Shown here one piece after another: positions 11,601 through 24,200 of a stretch of DNA of 64,000 bases. A program made the translations under genes and the position numbers. Position 1 is the first letter of the stretch; each line of letters begins with the position of its first letter. Under the pieces are notes generated by a model that made no database searches, was not told the origin of the DNA, and worked only from the letters and a program-made list of their open reading frames with translations. Source of the DNA: Bedellia somnulentella (Eukaryota > Arthropoda > Insecta > Lepidoptera > Bedelliidae); the NCBI GenBank assembly GCA_963576735.1, contig OY755186.1, positions 12,635,970 to 12,699,969 on the forward strand. Direction: 5' to 3'.

Positions 11601-14600
11601 TAACCAATATCAGCTAACCTAGTACTGTTCTAAAGAACAGAATTGAAAAATATGTCCAGACTAATATTTTCTGTTATAAAGGCGGCTTTGGCCATCCTTG
11701 ATTAGTCGTCACATTCTTGACAAACTTTCTTTAACTCAAACTCTTCAATCCATAGGTGCTGCTTCTTTATGTAAAATAATATAATTTTGAATAGTTATTT
11801 ATCAAATATAGATAAGATTAGTGTGTTATTTAAACTAAATTTGATATCGATATAGGACCGCAATCAAAATTTATCAGTACAAATCCATGTTGCACCACGA
11901 TAGATAGCATGATCAAAGTATAGGTAACTGTCACATCAAAACATTGCTTCTTATGTCTGTCTGACAATGATAAAAATACATTAAAAAAAACTAATGCATT
12001 ATTAAATTATACAAAATATCTACTTTTGAAATGGCGTCGATAGTCTCTGGGAACTAATAATGGCTTGAGTATATTTATGTATGTATAAATTAAGAGTATT
12101 ATATAAGTAGTTTTAGTAAGAGTTTTGAGTTTGAGTATAAATAAGTAAGCTTGTAGAGCTGTTTTTTTTAATAGAATCTGTTATTTGCATTTGTACTTCG
12201 ATTTTTAAATCTCTTTTTGTTACGTACTCTATTTCAAGGTAACAAGAACTGTTTAAACGATACAACATCGTTACAATTTAAGAAAATAGAAATTAAAGAA
12301 CAATTATTTAAATAATAGAAAATCATCCTTTCAATCAACAATACGTTGGTGTTTCTTAAGAAGCAACAAAGGGTATTAGGGATTTTTAAGTGGGATGCGG
12401 TGGGAGACCCATCACCTTTTGTTTTACAATCTCTTCCCAATTCATCTTCCAAAAGTGGTTAAGGAATTTATTATTCCGACGCTGCGGCTGCCCTTTAGGG
12501 ATTTATAGCCGTGACGGCCTTTATGCCGTGAACGTTTGAGTTGAGTCAATAAATTCAATTGAATAACTATCGCGGCACTTCACAGGCTACAACGTATCAG
12601 TGCTACTCGACTTAGAAGACATCCCCGAGGACTGGGAGGCGCTGGTGAAGAAAGTGGGTCTGCTCAAGAGGAATTGTTTCGCGTCCGTGTTCGAGCGTTA
12701 CTTCCGACTGCAAGAAGATGGGGACGTCACGGCTAAGAGAGCCGTCATTAACTATCGACAGGATGAAACGCTGTAAGTATGGTAGAGTAACCTAGGACCA
12801 GTATGTGGGAGATGTTTATTTGCTTTATACATGGCAATGTATATCGACGTCTTAATGTGGCTGAGGAGTTTCTAGCTCTGAAGCTCTGGCTACCCCTTTT
12901 TGGGATTTAAGGCTGTAAGTATATGTAAGTATAACACTAAAAAACACGGCAAAAAATAAGATATTCTATATATATATATATATAGATAGACTTAGCTTAT
13001 AACAAATAAGTGTTTGGATTTACTCTTTTAAAAGATTCTCTTAAATCTTTTAAAAGTAATAAACGAAAAAAAGTTAAATGAATATTATTATGTGTCACTA
13101 AAACTCATCACGAAGCTGACCTTTTGCCTCATAACACTGTTTTTTAGTCAATACCAAAAAAACGACGCCTAAACAAAATAATTGTTTGGTTGGTTATGGA
13201 TTCCCAGGCATATCTTGAAGAAACTTTAAAAAATCTCAAAACACTTAATTCGCCATTTCCAACACCCAGTAAAAGAAATAAGTTAGTAATATTCTCCCAA
13301 CACTAAACCGCTACTAATCTACATAGACATAGAACTACATAAAGTAATAATGTTACACTTGCATAGTTACGTGGAGGCCCAAGAAGACCGTGTGACGGTG
13401 GTGTTCTCCACGGTGTTCCGGCACGAGGACGACATGGTCATCGGCAAGGTGTTCATGCAGGAGCTCAAAGAAGGCCGGAGAGCATCGCATACTGCGCCGC
13501 AGGTAATATATTATTATTATTACTAATAAATAAAGGAAAAAAAAATTTCGACACAGGCGGGCATTCTTTTTTTAGAGAAAAAAATAATAATTCTTTATTT
13601 ATTTGTAATAATCCCCACATGAGGTTTTCATGAACAAAAAGATTTAAATTATACTATTATTATGTTTAATTCTTGGAATTTTGGATTGATCTTGAATTAT
13701 TTTTGTATTGTATGCAGTCGATTAAAATACCATCTTAACGTAAATTCGTAAAAAAAAATTGTTTTTGAATTAAGGTCTTGATTCCCGACATTTAAGGCTG
13801 ATGGATTAAATTTACTTTTAAACAAATTTTCATTTATTTTCAAATTGTTTACATAAATACGAGAACTGGTAGTGGACGCTAAATAACTGTGGAAAATTTA
13901 CCTTATTTATAAAAAAAATACTAGTTTGATAGATAAGTTATTGTTATTTTACTTATGTTATTTGTAAATATTATAAAATGGACAAAGCTCGCTTCGCACA
14001 TCTTAAATTTAGTTGGACTGTGAGTAAATGAGGTTTAGCTTAAGGATTGGTTTTATTTATGCTATTTTCATTTACACACCAAGAGTGTTACGACTGAGAA
14101 GAAGAAGATTTTCATTGTTGTCATAAGTAGAATTTACGGATCCTGGTGCTTACATCAAGGCTATTTTATACCCTGTTCTGACTGACCCTGATTCTGGGAA
14201 CCGAGGACCATTCTACATAACTAGGGCTAGTTACTACTTTTTTATTGAACAAATATTTAGATAAGGCTGAGAATTCATAAGAGCCGTATAAGGAAAATTT
14301 TACTTCACTTACAAAACGTGTCACTCAAAAAAACGTTAATGAAGCAATTCAATGGGTTAGTAAAGACACATATCCTTGCATATCTCTTGTAGAATCCAAC
14401 CCTATGTGTCTCATAAAGTGTTAACATAAACTTTGTTGCTGCAGGTATTATTTTCACATAAGGAACCACCACTAGAATTAATGGACACCAATGCAAAAGT
14501 AGGAGAGAACATCAGTTATGTTACTTTCGGTAAGTTCATAATACTAATCCATTCAATCTATTTGACAAATATGTTGAATACATTTGATTTATATATTAAC

Positions 14601-16917
14601 ATACTACAAATTCATTGATAAATGACATAATAATACAATTAGTCTTAAGGTCAGGGAGTCCCTTAAAGCACGTACAAACTGTTCCAACTCTAAAATGTTT
14701 TGGTATGTTAAGTTCAGAATAGGTACTAAGAAGTGAGTGAGAGTGACTGTGTTTAGCGTGTGGTGATATATTGACTGATTTTGAATGAACAAAATCTGGC
14801 AGTCTCTCATTTCTCATGTGACATATTTGCTTTCACATGCTTTATGCTACGGGGGCTGCATTTCAAGAAATGTGGTTGCCAATGTCATACAAATACCAAA
14901 ACTTTCTTGGTTCTTTGAGCCAACTGAAGTATGGGATTATAAATTATTATATTATTGCGATTTTAACTCAAAACTTACAAAAGACTTGCGCTTTTCAAGT
15001 GATACTTCAAGTTTCAACTCTTGACACATCAGCAACAAACCTTTACAAACTTTACTAATAAATAAAGGAAAGAAAAATTAATAAAAAATAATTGCCACAT
15101 GAGGTTTTCATGAACAAAAAAAAAAGATTTAAACTTTACAAACTTTCCCCACTCTTTCAAAATTTACTTAAACATTTTAACTCCCTACCTGCGGACACCC
15201 TTAGGATGTAGTTATGGACAACTACATCCACAGTATACTACAAAAACCTATTTTAATTTATTTTTTCTCTTCCAGTCCTGTTCCCCCGGCACACGGGCTT
15301 GGCGGCCCGCGCCAACACGATCGACTTGCTGCACCTGTTCCGCGACTACCTGCACTACCACATCAAGTGCTCCAAGGTGTACGTGCACTCGCGCATGCGC
15401 AGCAAGGCGGGCGAGCTGCTCAAGGTGCTCAACAGGGCGCGCCCGCAGCCCGCGCGCCCCGCCGACCGGAAGACTATCTCGTGAGTACTGAACAATACAA
15501 TGGCTGGTTACGAACTTATATGCAAGTCTCGCGCATGCGCAGTGACACTGGCGAGCTGCTGAAGGTAGGACTGGCATCGGCCATGTTGCTATCGAGGAAG
15601 ACTGTCTCGTGAGTACTGATGAGTAGAATGGGAGGTGACGTACTTATATATAGGACTCGCGCATGCGCAGAAAGGCGGGCGAGCTGCTCAAGGTGCTCAA
15701 CAGCGCGCGCCCCGCCGACCGGAAGACTATCTCGTGAGTACTGATGGGGGAGAGTGGATGAATAGATTGATGGATGGATGAATAGATTGATTGATTGATT
15801 TAAAGGATGGATGGAGGGTAGATAATTTATGCATAGGACTCGCGCAAGGTTGGTAAACTACTTAAAGTGCTTAACAGTGCGTGGCCACAGACCGACCAAT
15901 AGGAAGATTATCTCGTGAGTAATTATGAGTGGAATGGATGGTTAGCAACTTATTTACGACTCTGGCGAGCTGCTGAAGGTGAGACTGGCCGATAGGAAGA
16001 CTGTCTCGTGAGTGTCTGAGGGGGGAGGTTGGATGTATAGATTGATGGTTGAATGGATGGATAAATATCTATTGATAAATTGAGTGGATTGATGGATGGA
16101 TGGAGGGTAGAGAACTTATGTACAGGACTCTGGCAAGGTTGGTTAAGGCACTTAAAGAGCTAAACAGTGCGAGGCCACAGCCCGTCAGACCTCTATTGAG
16201 GCCAAGACTATTTCGTGAGTAATTATGAGTGGGATGAATGGTTAGAAACTTGTATACAGTGACATTTGTGAGCTCCTCAAGGTGCTCAAAAAGGTGTGGC
16301 CGACAGGAAGACTATCTCGTGAGTACTGGTGAGTAGAATGGGAGGATACGAACTTATATACAGGACTCGTTAGGTAGCAACATTGGGAAGCTGCTCAAGG
16401 TACTCAACAAGGCGACACCGGCCGATAGGAAGACTAAGCCATAAGTATGGATAGGTAGGATGGATGGATGGATAATTTTAAACTTATACACAAAGTGTTT
16501 TAGGCACCCGCCAATAGGAATGGAGGACCGTTAAGCTTAAGTGGTTAAGGTTTATATTTCTACCATGCTATTGCCATCTTCTAAACTATTCCATGCATTG
16601 TTATGAATGCCGAAATAGTAGAATATGATGTAACAAAAGCAAAGTTTTCTCTGTAATAAGTTTCAAAATTATTATTTTTTTGTGTGATCTAAACTAATTA
16701 AATGAATAATTAAATATTATATAATATACTAATATTTTTACATGTCTTAAGAAATATGTTAGTTTTACATGTTTCATTTTATTTATGGTTGCTACTTCTT
16801 ATCAAAGTAAATGTGCTTAAATTGTAGTACAACGTAAGTCTAGAGTGATCAGATCATACAGGCTTACTTATTATATTCTCTTGTTACAGAGGAAAAACTT
16901 TCATAAGACGAGATTGA
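8693..16917 (+). CDS. ARPC2: Actin-related protein 2/3 complex subunit 2 (p34-Arc)
   Basis: ARPC2 is the p34 scaffold subunit of the Arp2/3 complex; with ARPC4 it binds the mother filament and nucleates branched actin in the cytoplasm. Coding exons: 8693-8766, 9275-9368, 10145-10244, 12586-12772, 13367-13502, 14445-14529, 15276-15480 and 16890-16917. All junctions are GT-AG, the phases agree, and the sum is 909 nt (302 residues plus TGA), close to the 300 of the human protein. Recognisable stretches are [101 protein letters not shown] and the tail GKTF. The C-terminal segment in exon 7 is richer in Arg and Pro than the mammalian one. The last exon codes only nine residues. Intron 7 carries the tandem array described separately. 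Confidence 0.97.
8767..9274 (+). other. ARPC2 intron 1
   Basis: An AT-rich intron from GTGAGT at 8767 to TTTTTCAG ending at 9274. Short open frames on the minus strand have no recognisable content. I see nothing else in it. Confidence 0.7.
9369..10144 (+). other. ARPC2 intron 2, with a tRNA-derived SINE relic
   Basis: The intron holds a decayed minus-strand tRNA-derived SINE (about 9665-9905), matched by a second copy at 62260-62524. No other recognisable content. Confidence 0.65.
10313..10490 (-). repeat. SINE-A copy
   Basis: A degraded minus-strand copy in ARPC2 intron 3, from CTATAAATCCCTAGAAGGGA through GGTCTCCAACCGCG to TGTAGTGCTATTTTATGCCG. A CATA run lies just left of it at 10288. 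Confidence 0.75.
12345..12515 (+). repeat. SINE-A copy
   Basis: Recognised by GATGCGGTGGGAGACCCATC, CCAAAAGTGGTTAAGGAATT and GGGATTTATAGCCGTGA. The 5' part is diverged. Confidence 0.7.
12773..14444 (+). other. ARPC2 introns 4 and 5 (around exon 13367-13502)
   Basis: Intron 4 (12773-13366) has a SINE-A 3' end near 12855-12935 and a TA dinucleotide run near 12965-12985. Intron 5 (13503-14444) starts with a copy of the short palindromic repeat D (about 13525-13650), sharing CCCCACATGAGGTTTTCATG with 33035. The remainder is AT-rich, with nothing further recognised. Confidence 0.6.
13525..13650 (+). repeat. Repeat D copy
   Basis: AATAAATAAAGGAA, then TTTCGACACAG, a unique middle, then AATTCTTTATTTATTTGTAA and CCCCACATGAGGTTTTCATG. 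AATAAATAAAG and CTTTATTTATT form the inverted ends of a hairpin. Relatives lie at 15055-15135 (lacking the middle) and 32940-33062. Confidence 0.6.
15387..16500 (+). repeat. Tandem array of duplicated ARPC2 exon-7 end plus splice donor
   Basis: The unit is the last roughly 90 nt of exon 7 (starting near CTCGCGCATGCGCAG, ending GACTATCTC), the GTGAGTACTG donor and about 40-100 nt of following intron. The genuine copy is at 15387-15523. Seven diverged copies start at about 15524, 15657, 15839, 15960, 16128, 16260 and 16367. Six keep CTC or TTC followed by GTGAGT; the last reads GCCATAAGT. Most copies are preceded by a TATACAG-GA or TATATAG-GA style sequence that resembles a splice acceptor. Copies 2-3 and 4-5 look like a higher-order duplication, because a GGATGGATGAATAGATTGAT-type minisatellite follows the donor in copies 2 and 4. 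Copy 2 (15657-15736) still nearly encodes the original peptide; the others have indels. Confidence 0.85.
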
Positions 16918-19900
16918 GACTACGACCACCTCGCCAGCGCCGCTTAGTGTCAGCTCGAAATATCCCTACCACTAACGACACCTTAACAAAGTGGGTGATT
17001 CTCACAGCTGGCGCAACAAAACTATTACCTCACCTCTCCATCGCCAAAATAGGAGGTTTGCTCGATTTTGTATTATTACTATGACAATGTGCTAGGTTAT
17101 CTGTCACAAATATTTACTTTGCTTAATCTCTCAACGTCTATACCAATAACACTTGTAACATGCAGTTTATGTACGAGGTTTGAATTGTTGGCCGGAATAA
17201 AAAAAAAAACTTTGATAAAGTTGCGGTTCTTTTATGACATGGCATGCTGCAATCTAAAGTCTTTAGAAATTCAAAATGTACCTAGAAAGTCAAAGGTAGT
17301 CCCAGAAGGATAAGCCAGAGCTTCGTAATCTACATCTCTTTAGCCAGTGGAAGATGAAAGATGAAGAAATAGTGTAACATGTCAGATTATAAAAGAAACA
17401 TGTCAAAAGATATGTTAGGTTTTTAACCTGTGAACGTCTAATAAATCAATACTTTAAATAAATGCACGTTCCGCCAGCAATTTTTTTCATCAAGGTTTTC
17501 ATATGACGTTATCACGGAAAAATAACGACCGTAAACGAAATTATGCAGACAAGTTTTTCTTGGTAACTCATTAAGCATATTTGAACTACCCCAGTATCGA
17601 GCAATAAACTTGTTACAATATTTTCAAATATCACTTAAAGGTTATAATTAGTATGCGCTTTCAAAACTAAAAATATTGTTCGAGTACTCAAGTTTAGTTT
17701 AAAAGTCGATAAAAGTTTCAGTAGTGTTGTTGATTAATAAACGCTTTATCGTAAGAGAGGTTTATCTAGCTCGGCGAACTACGAGGTTCCTAAACTACTG
17801 GTACCTACTAATAGCATGTATTCAGCTTTTTTGCAACCTTTCATACGGCACAAGGGGAGGTTTTCATGTCATTTTTAACTGTGTTGCTATGTCTTAGAAC
17901 CTATCTTGGAATCAATACATAAAATTCGAAATATTGCTCATGTTTTAACTATAAAACGATAACCTCTTATAGGTGTGTAGTTTCAACTTGTAACAATACC
18001 TCATTTTGTCCGTTACAAAGGGTTTTTAAATTTGGAAATGTGTGATTACTTTTAGCATAGCGATTCATCATCAAATTTAATGTGCTAAAAGTTACTTTTC
18101 ACTACAAAGCAGTTAAACATAATATGATCATGACCCATGAGCAATGTTTACTAATTTTTATTTGTTAAATACAGTCTATTACATTTCTTGTAATACTAGG
18201 CAGTACGAGATTAAATTTCTTCTTTATCATTGTATTCTATAGAACTAAAGTTGAACGTACTAAAATTTGTTTCATATGCTTATTCTCTGTTTGAAATATT
18301 TTTAATGGTTCCCTGTTATCTAGGGCAATACTGCACAAACGTCTCAATGGAATTTACGTCTTTATTATGTTGTTTGCTAAATATATTTATGCAATATACG
18401 AACAATAATTTATTAATGTTACTTTTTCAGTTTTAGGTAGACCTGATTCAATTATTATTGTATTTGTAAAGTAAGAAAAAGTGTATAGTATTTGCAATAA
18501 ATTCTTCCACAGACAAGATTAAATTGTAAGGATCTCTTCAATGTTCTTGAAAATTATAATGGGGCATGGCTTCAGTAAAACATTGCTTTTTTCATATCAC
18601 ATAGTCTAAACGAAAATAGATTTGAGTATAATAAATGTATTTCAGACAACATTCATTCTTCCTCTTTTAATCATTCATTCAGTCATTCAAGTTCACTAAG
18701 ATGTACTCTAGAACTATTTAATTTTAGGGCTATGTGATTATGAGGAACGTAAAGTGTTTGTAGCTTTGTGCCAGTTCTGAACATCTGTTTGTAGAAGCTT
18801 TTAGCTCGCTAGTTGAGTGGCAACGTCGTCTTAAGTGCAATTTGATGAAGCTGCATCTGTATTCCCTATTCGCATTTAATTTATAAATCATATTTAGATA
18901 AATATCAAAGGTATAATGTGAATAATATATATACGATGTAATCCCCATTTATAGTTAGTATTGTTGGATCAAATTATTGTAGCTAAATATTTTGTTAGCA
19001 TTGAATTGCACTTTTTATTTATGCATTCGTTTGCTGAGAGTTTTATTAGCATGATTATTGTAATCGGTGAAATCATTGTTGGCCAAAATTGTATGTATTT
19101 GGTTGTTAGCTAATCTTGCACCTTTCGAGTCAAGGACTGAGAAGTTAGGTTTAATGAGAGATCGAATGCAAATTTTAAATAATAAAGTAATTCACTAAGT
19201 CATAAACGTAATTAAAGTTAGCTGACATTTTACTAATTTAATTAACTGACAGTAAAATACGGGCTTAATGTTTGGTAAAGGCAAACTCGTCGAATGTAGA
19301 GGAAAGTGACTAACAAAATTTCGTAGATAATATAAAGTTAATATCAATTTGTTCACAAGGTTTATTATTTATATATGTATCATAAAATATAAGTTATTTC
19401 GTTGTAAGTTGGTCGTAGCTTCGTACAACATTTCATGCAATTATGATTTTCCACTATGTTTTTTTTATCCTGTTAAAAGATGCTTGGATCAGCTAAAATT
19501 ATGGATCAAATAATCGCTTGATTCACATACAATAATGTAGTAAATTTTGTATGAAGTTGACAAATCTATTGAAAAATTGTTTTCTTTTCATAAGTGTAAA
19601 CATGGTATAAATGCAAAGTTATTTGTGAATATGTAATTATTCTTGTGATTTGGAATCCGTTTATATTGTATTTTTATTTTCTAGATTAAAGAGAACAAGC
19701 ACATAATTGTTTATATTTAAAATTCCCTTTCCTCACTAGGTATGTTGATTGTTAATTATCATTATGCTGGAAGGATCGTTAAATTTATTCCTGGGAGGGC
19801 CAAGACAATACAGTACTATATAGATAATCGTGACAAATCTTTCATGCTTCACTAACAGTAATAAATCAATGAAAATTTATATAAAGGGCTGAAATCTCGA

Positions 19901-20197
19901 GCGGTTTAGAGTCAGACACCACCCTATGTGTATGGGCTAAGGTGTCTGTTAGGACATTCGTTTCCTTGTAGACACCCTAGGGGGGCAGCTGTAAAGTGGC
20001 AGATAGGAATAACTCGGAAGTCTATACACACGCAGCATTTACCTGCAATTGATACTAGTTTCATATCTTAGTTCATTGATTTTGTAAAATTTGCGGAAAG
20101 CGTCCAGCAAAGGCTGCTCAGACCAGTAGTTAGGTTGTTCCACTTTATCTATTACTAATTTAATTGATGGATTATTTGGAATGTCGATCCCACTTAT

Positions 20198-20304
20198 TTA
20201 ACCCTTTATAAGGCATAGGTATGATCAAAATTCATTGTATTTCACTTCTATTTAAAGGTAGGTAAGGTTGAAATTATAGTGGCCACTGCCTTATAAAGGG
20301 TTAA
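20198..20304. mobile_element. piggyBac-like MITE
   Basis: 107 bp including TTAA at both ends (20198-20201 and 20301-20304), with terminal inverted repeats CCCTTTATAAGGCA and TGCCTTATAAAGGG. TTAA targets plus CCCTTT-type ends are the hallmark of piggyBac-family non-autonomous elements. Confidence 0.75.
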
Positions 20305-20369
20305 CTAACCATGATAGTTTAGTGGGAAAATAGTCAATTATCATGCGAGACGAGAGAGAGTACCAATCC

Positions 20370-20582
20370 TGGGACGTAGAGTCCTTTCTTAGGTCATACA
20401 ATTAGGGTTAATTTATCATGGTTGTTGGTGGTGAGGGAAAAAATCTTGAACCTGAAGCATCTGACGAAACCTGAAAAGTTGAGTTTTAAATGCGATAGAC
20501 CTGATAGCGAATCATGTAAATATTCTGACGAATTAAATTGTGGTGCAAAAATTGGCATATGATGTTCGGAAGTATAAGTACC
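20370..20582 (+). repeat. Rearranged SINE-B fragment
   Basis: Plus-strand; begins at the B-box region (CCAATCCTGGGAC), keeps TTAATTTATCATGGTTGTTG and ends with GATGTTCGGAAGTATAAGTA. The middle is shortened. Confidence 0.65.
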
Positions 20583-20587
20583 TCGGA

Positions 20588-20727
20588 AGGGCAAGCACGA
20601 GCGCTATTTTATCGACACGATAACGGTTAGAACGAGATGGCAGTATACGATACTAAGTAAGTGCGTAAGAGATGGCTGCTTTACCCCACGCGATAACTAG
20701 TTTAAACTCCGCTCGTACAAGCCGGGC
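20588..20727. mobile_element. MITE, AGGGCAAGCACGAGC family, copy 1
   Basis: The left end AGGGCAAGCACGAGC is exact; the right end GCTCGTACAAGCC is slightly decayed. The interior (TTATCGACACGATAACGGTT, GAACGAGATGGCAGTATAC) is the reverse complement of copy 2 at 27595. Confidence 0.75.
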
Positions 20728-21121
20728 AGGTATTTATAGCGCGTAGGATGAGTTAAGTCTATCCAACATTATCCAGCGCGACTTCTGACTACAACACGGC
20801 ATATGAGTCATGTTTTTAAATATATAGTTTCGCTGATAAATTTGAAAGCCCCATAATCCTTAGTCGTATTGTACGAGACCTAGAAATATATGTGTGTTTG
20901 TTAATATCTATAAATAAAGGGTATTTAAATTAAAATTTACTTTAATATATTCAAAATGGAGGTTGTATCAAGTCAACAGCAATAGACAATTGTTGTATAA
21001 TTTACATATATTTTATGGGCTCACAACTTCAGGATCAACAATATATCGTTGGTGATAAAATTGGAATGTCGCCGTAGAATGTTTCGACAGTAAATCGAAT
21101 CAAAATTCATAACAACAAATA

Positions 21122-21127
21122 TTTATT
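21122..21127 (-). terminator. Candidate poly(A) signal of Tmie
   Basis: AATAAA on the minus strand, about 97 nt after the TAA of Tmie. Confidence 0.5.
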
Positions 21128-21223
21128 CAAGAAAACATAATTATTGACATAAAAACAATATTTAATGACTGGCATACTCGCTACGGAAACAATTTTAAAA
21201 GCTTCTTTTATTTTTATCTAAGT

Positions 21224-24200
21224 TTAAAAGTCCATTTTGTTGTTGGCTGAAGGTGTGGGCGAAGTAGGAGATTTGGGTTGGACCAGTTTGGATAAGTTTG
21301 CTACTTTAGTTGCGAACTTGACGAAGCTTAGCCCAGACACCTGTGGCTCTGGTTTCTGACCGCTTTCCGGGACTGGCATATCGAGAGAGACTGAAATAAA
21401 TTAATTATTAGTCATATATTTTCATAATTTCCATTGTCATATTTTATTTATTTTATTTTATTATGAGTTATTTAAAGACAGAATGCTTAGAAAAACCGTC
21501 CTATCGACATTATTTTGCATAGATTACAAATATTTTATTCCTAGGTCATTTGAAATTTATTTGGTAAAGAGATACATATTATATAGCCAATGCAGATAGT
21601 ATTGTTAATATAGCAAGGCCACTCAAGACGTTTGAAAACCAAATCCAAGGCAGAAAAATAATAGAACGCGTATCAGGAGAGTGCCACTGAATGATAGTGA
21701 TGCACGATAAATTTACTTCGGTCAAAATAAGTAGCGATTGGTAGTCTCTGCCTACCCCAACTAATACTAAATAAACAACTAATACTAAATACCCTAAGTA
21801 ATGGGGTGAGTAAAAGTAAATTAACTTTAGGTAGCAATTTTCGCTTGTTAAAAAACATATCGATTGGTGTATTGTTATGTTGTGAAAGACGACCTTGTGG
21901 AAAAGGATAGTAAAGTTGTCTGACCAATAGTCTTAGTCTCTGCAAACTCGAATGCCACCTAAATGGGAATTAATAACTTAAGTATATGTAAAATAAATTT
22001 ACATTACAAGGAATTAGAACTATTTAATCAGAATAATTACTTTGCTGTGGAGACAGCGAGGCGTGCTGCGATGCGATTTGTTGTTCCGTCTCCAGCCGCG
22101 CCTTCGTCTTCTCGTGAAGCAGTTCCAGGGCTGGCAGCATGGGTTCAAACATAGCTCAAAAGTTACTCAAATCTTAAAAACAAATATGAGTATATTGCTT
22201 AAACTAATGTTTTTGTTAAAAAGTAAAAGTGCAAGTTTCAAATGAAACGACGTTTACTTTCGGAAAATAAAGAGCTTATTCCATTTGTCTGAATGAAGAC
22301 GTCTGAAAGCCACAGAATCTGAATTCAGACTAGTGGAATAACGTTCAGAACGCTAGAACTGAAATTTGTGTAGTGGAATAACAAGCGTCTGCGGCAGTAA
22401 CTTCGAAGGACGTCTGAATTCCGGAACGACAAAGTGTAATGGAATAAGCTCTTAATGGGTACTTATTATGTCTCTTTTCTGTTTAGGGTTCTATGCCAAA
22501 AAGGTTAAATTGGACCCTCATTCTGAGACTTTGATGTATGCGGTTGGAGACGCATCACCAACAATAGTTTATTTCTACCATCTTGTCCCCTATCAACTTC
22601 CAAAAGTGGCTGAGGAGTTCCTAGCTCTGAAGCTCTGGCTACCCCTTTACGGGTTTTCATGGCCGTAAGTATATGTACAATAAATGCACAATTTTACCCG
22701 ACTGCTTCAGAGTTTTTAGGGGTTTTGTATGGCAAACTGCGTTGCAAAGATGTACTGTCACATGAAATATGGATTTTCTGACGATGTTTTCATTAAATGC
22801 AGGGTGGACGCACATTCAGTTCATTTATACTGACATACATAATAACTAATTATCTGGAATTAAAACTGCGTTATGGGGTGGATAAGGTTATTAATAAAAA
22901 TTAAATAGTGGCTTTCGTTCGCGCGGCGCTATTGGTTTGCAACAATCGTACAAAGAAGCAATCCATAGCCCTGCCTACCCTAATCGGAACTAATGGCGTG
23001 ACTATATGCAAAAATGTTTAAAAATATAAGCTTCCGAGGAAGGTTCTTAAGAATACCATCTTTCAATGACATGGAGTCCATAGTGGCGTCGTCAATAGTC
23101 TCCAGCTCCTGTCGAAACTTCGTGGTGATCTTCCGTCGCTGGTAGTCGGCTTCTATCTGCTGCTTGGTCCTTGGGATGCGGAAGCGGAAACAGCAGCATA
23201 TCATCACAACTGTAAACGTTCAATATCAATAAAATTATCTACAGTTGAACTAGGTACATGCCAGAATTTTTTTAGTAGTAGCTACATTTGTAAAAAAAAA
23301 CAATCTAAGTACGACTATTTGTATACTAATTATAAAAAGGAAAGATCTATTCCCATAACGTTTCAACTTTTAGGTGGGTATTTAATGGTGTAATAAAATT
23401 GCCTAACCTTCTTCTTTCTGGAGACATGGGTCGTAAGACTAGCGTTTTGGGGCCTTCATCAACCATCCTCCATTTCACATTTTTTTTTCACTAATTTTCA
23501 ACAGTGGATGATTTTCTTTTATGGTTTTTTATATTTCTTATAATCTGGTTACCCCTCTTTGAAGTTTAAAACCACAAGTATATATTATATGTATTTATGT
23601 GTAGTATAACGATATTCCTGATATGTTTTATGATTATATTAAAGCATACATATATATATATACTCACGGCTATAAATCCTTAGTAGGGTTAGCCAGACCT
23701 TCGGACCAAAAACTTCATCAGCCATTTTTGGAAGTTGTATGGAGAAAAGACAGTAAAGTAAATGTTTTCGATCATGGGTCTCCAACCGCATCGCCCAAAA
23801 ATCACTTAAGAAGCCCGAATTCCCTTAGTCACCGGGTGATTCTTGCAATCTCCCTTTGGAAGAAATGGAGTAGTGCTATTCTAAGCTTAGCTGTCCAAAC
23901 ATGAGAATCGAATCGCAATGACTGCGTTACACACATGTGAGACATTGTCAGTTGAGATTTTTATGTTGCTAAAACCATTAAAAATAACTAGCTGTGTGGT
24001 ATACCAATGTTACGAAATTAATGGGATTAGATTTGATATTTGTTAAATTACATATAGTGTTGGCTTAAAATAGTACTAACCCATTTTATCCCGCGGGTGT
24101 CATAAGAGGTTTTTGTTGGGTGTTCTGGGTGGAATACCATAGCTAACAAACTTTAGTTTACAATCCTTTCCTTACTCAACTTCCAAAATTGGCTGAAGAA

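Larger units (their letters stand above)
10245..12585 (+). other. ARPC2 intron 3
   Basis: A 2.3-kb intron. It holds a minus-strand SINE-A (about 10313-10490), a degraded LINE tail around 12035-12095 and a plus-strand SINE-A (about 12345-12515). The phrase ATGTTGTATTGTGAGAT occurs twice (10665 and 11585), suggesting an unidentified decayed repeat. I found no exon. Confidence 0.6.
16918..21121. other. ARPC2 3' flank / intergenic to Tmie
   Basis: After the ARPC2 stop, candidate poly(A) signals AATAAA occur near 17192 and 17442-17463. The rest to about 19850 is AT-rich without recognisable coding content. From 19900 it holds a piggyBac-like MITE (20198-20304), a rearranged SINE-B piece (20370-20582) and a second MITE (20588-20727). 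The true ARPC2 3' end cannot be fixed from sequence alone. Confidence 0.5.

Noticed and set aside
15214..15612. 132-codon plus-strand and 109-codon minus-strand frames over ARPC2 exon 7
   Set aside because: Out-of-frame readings of the GC-rich exon; the true frame fits p34-Arc and the splice phases.
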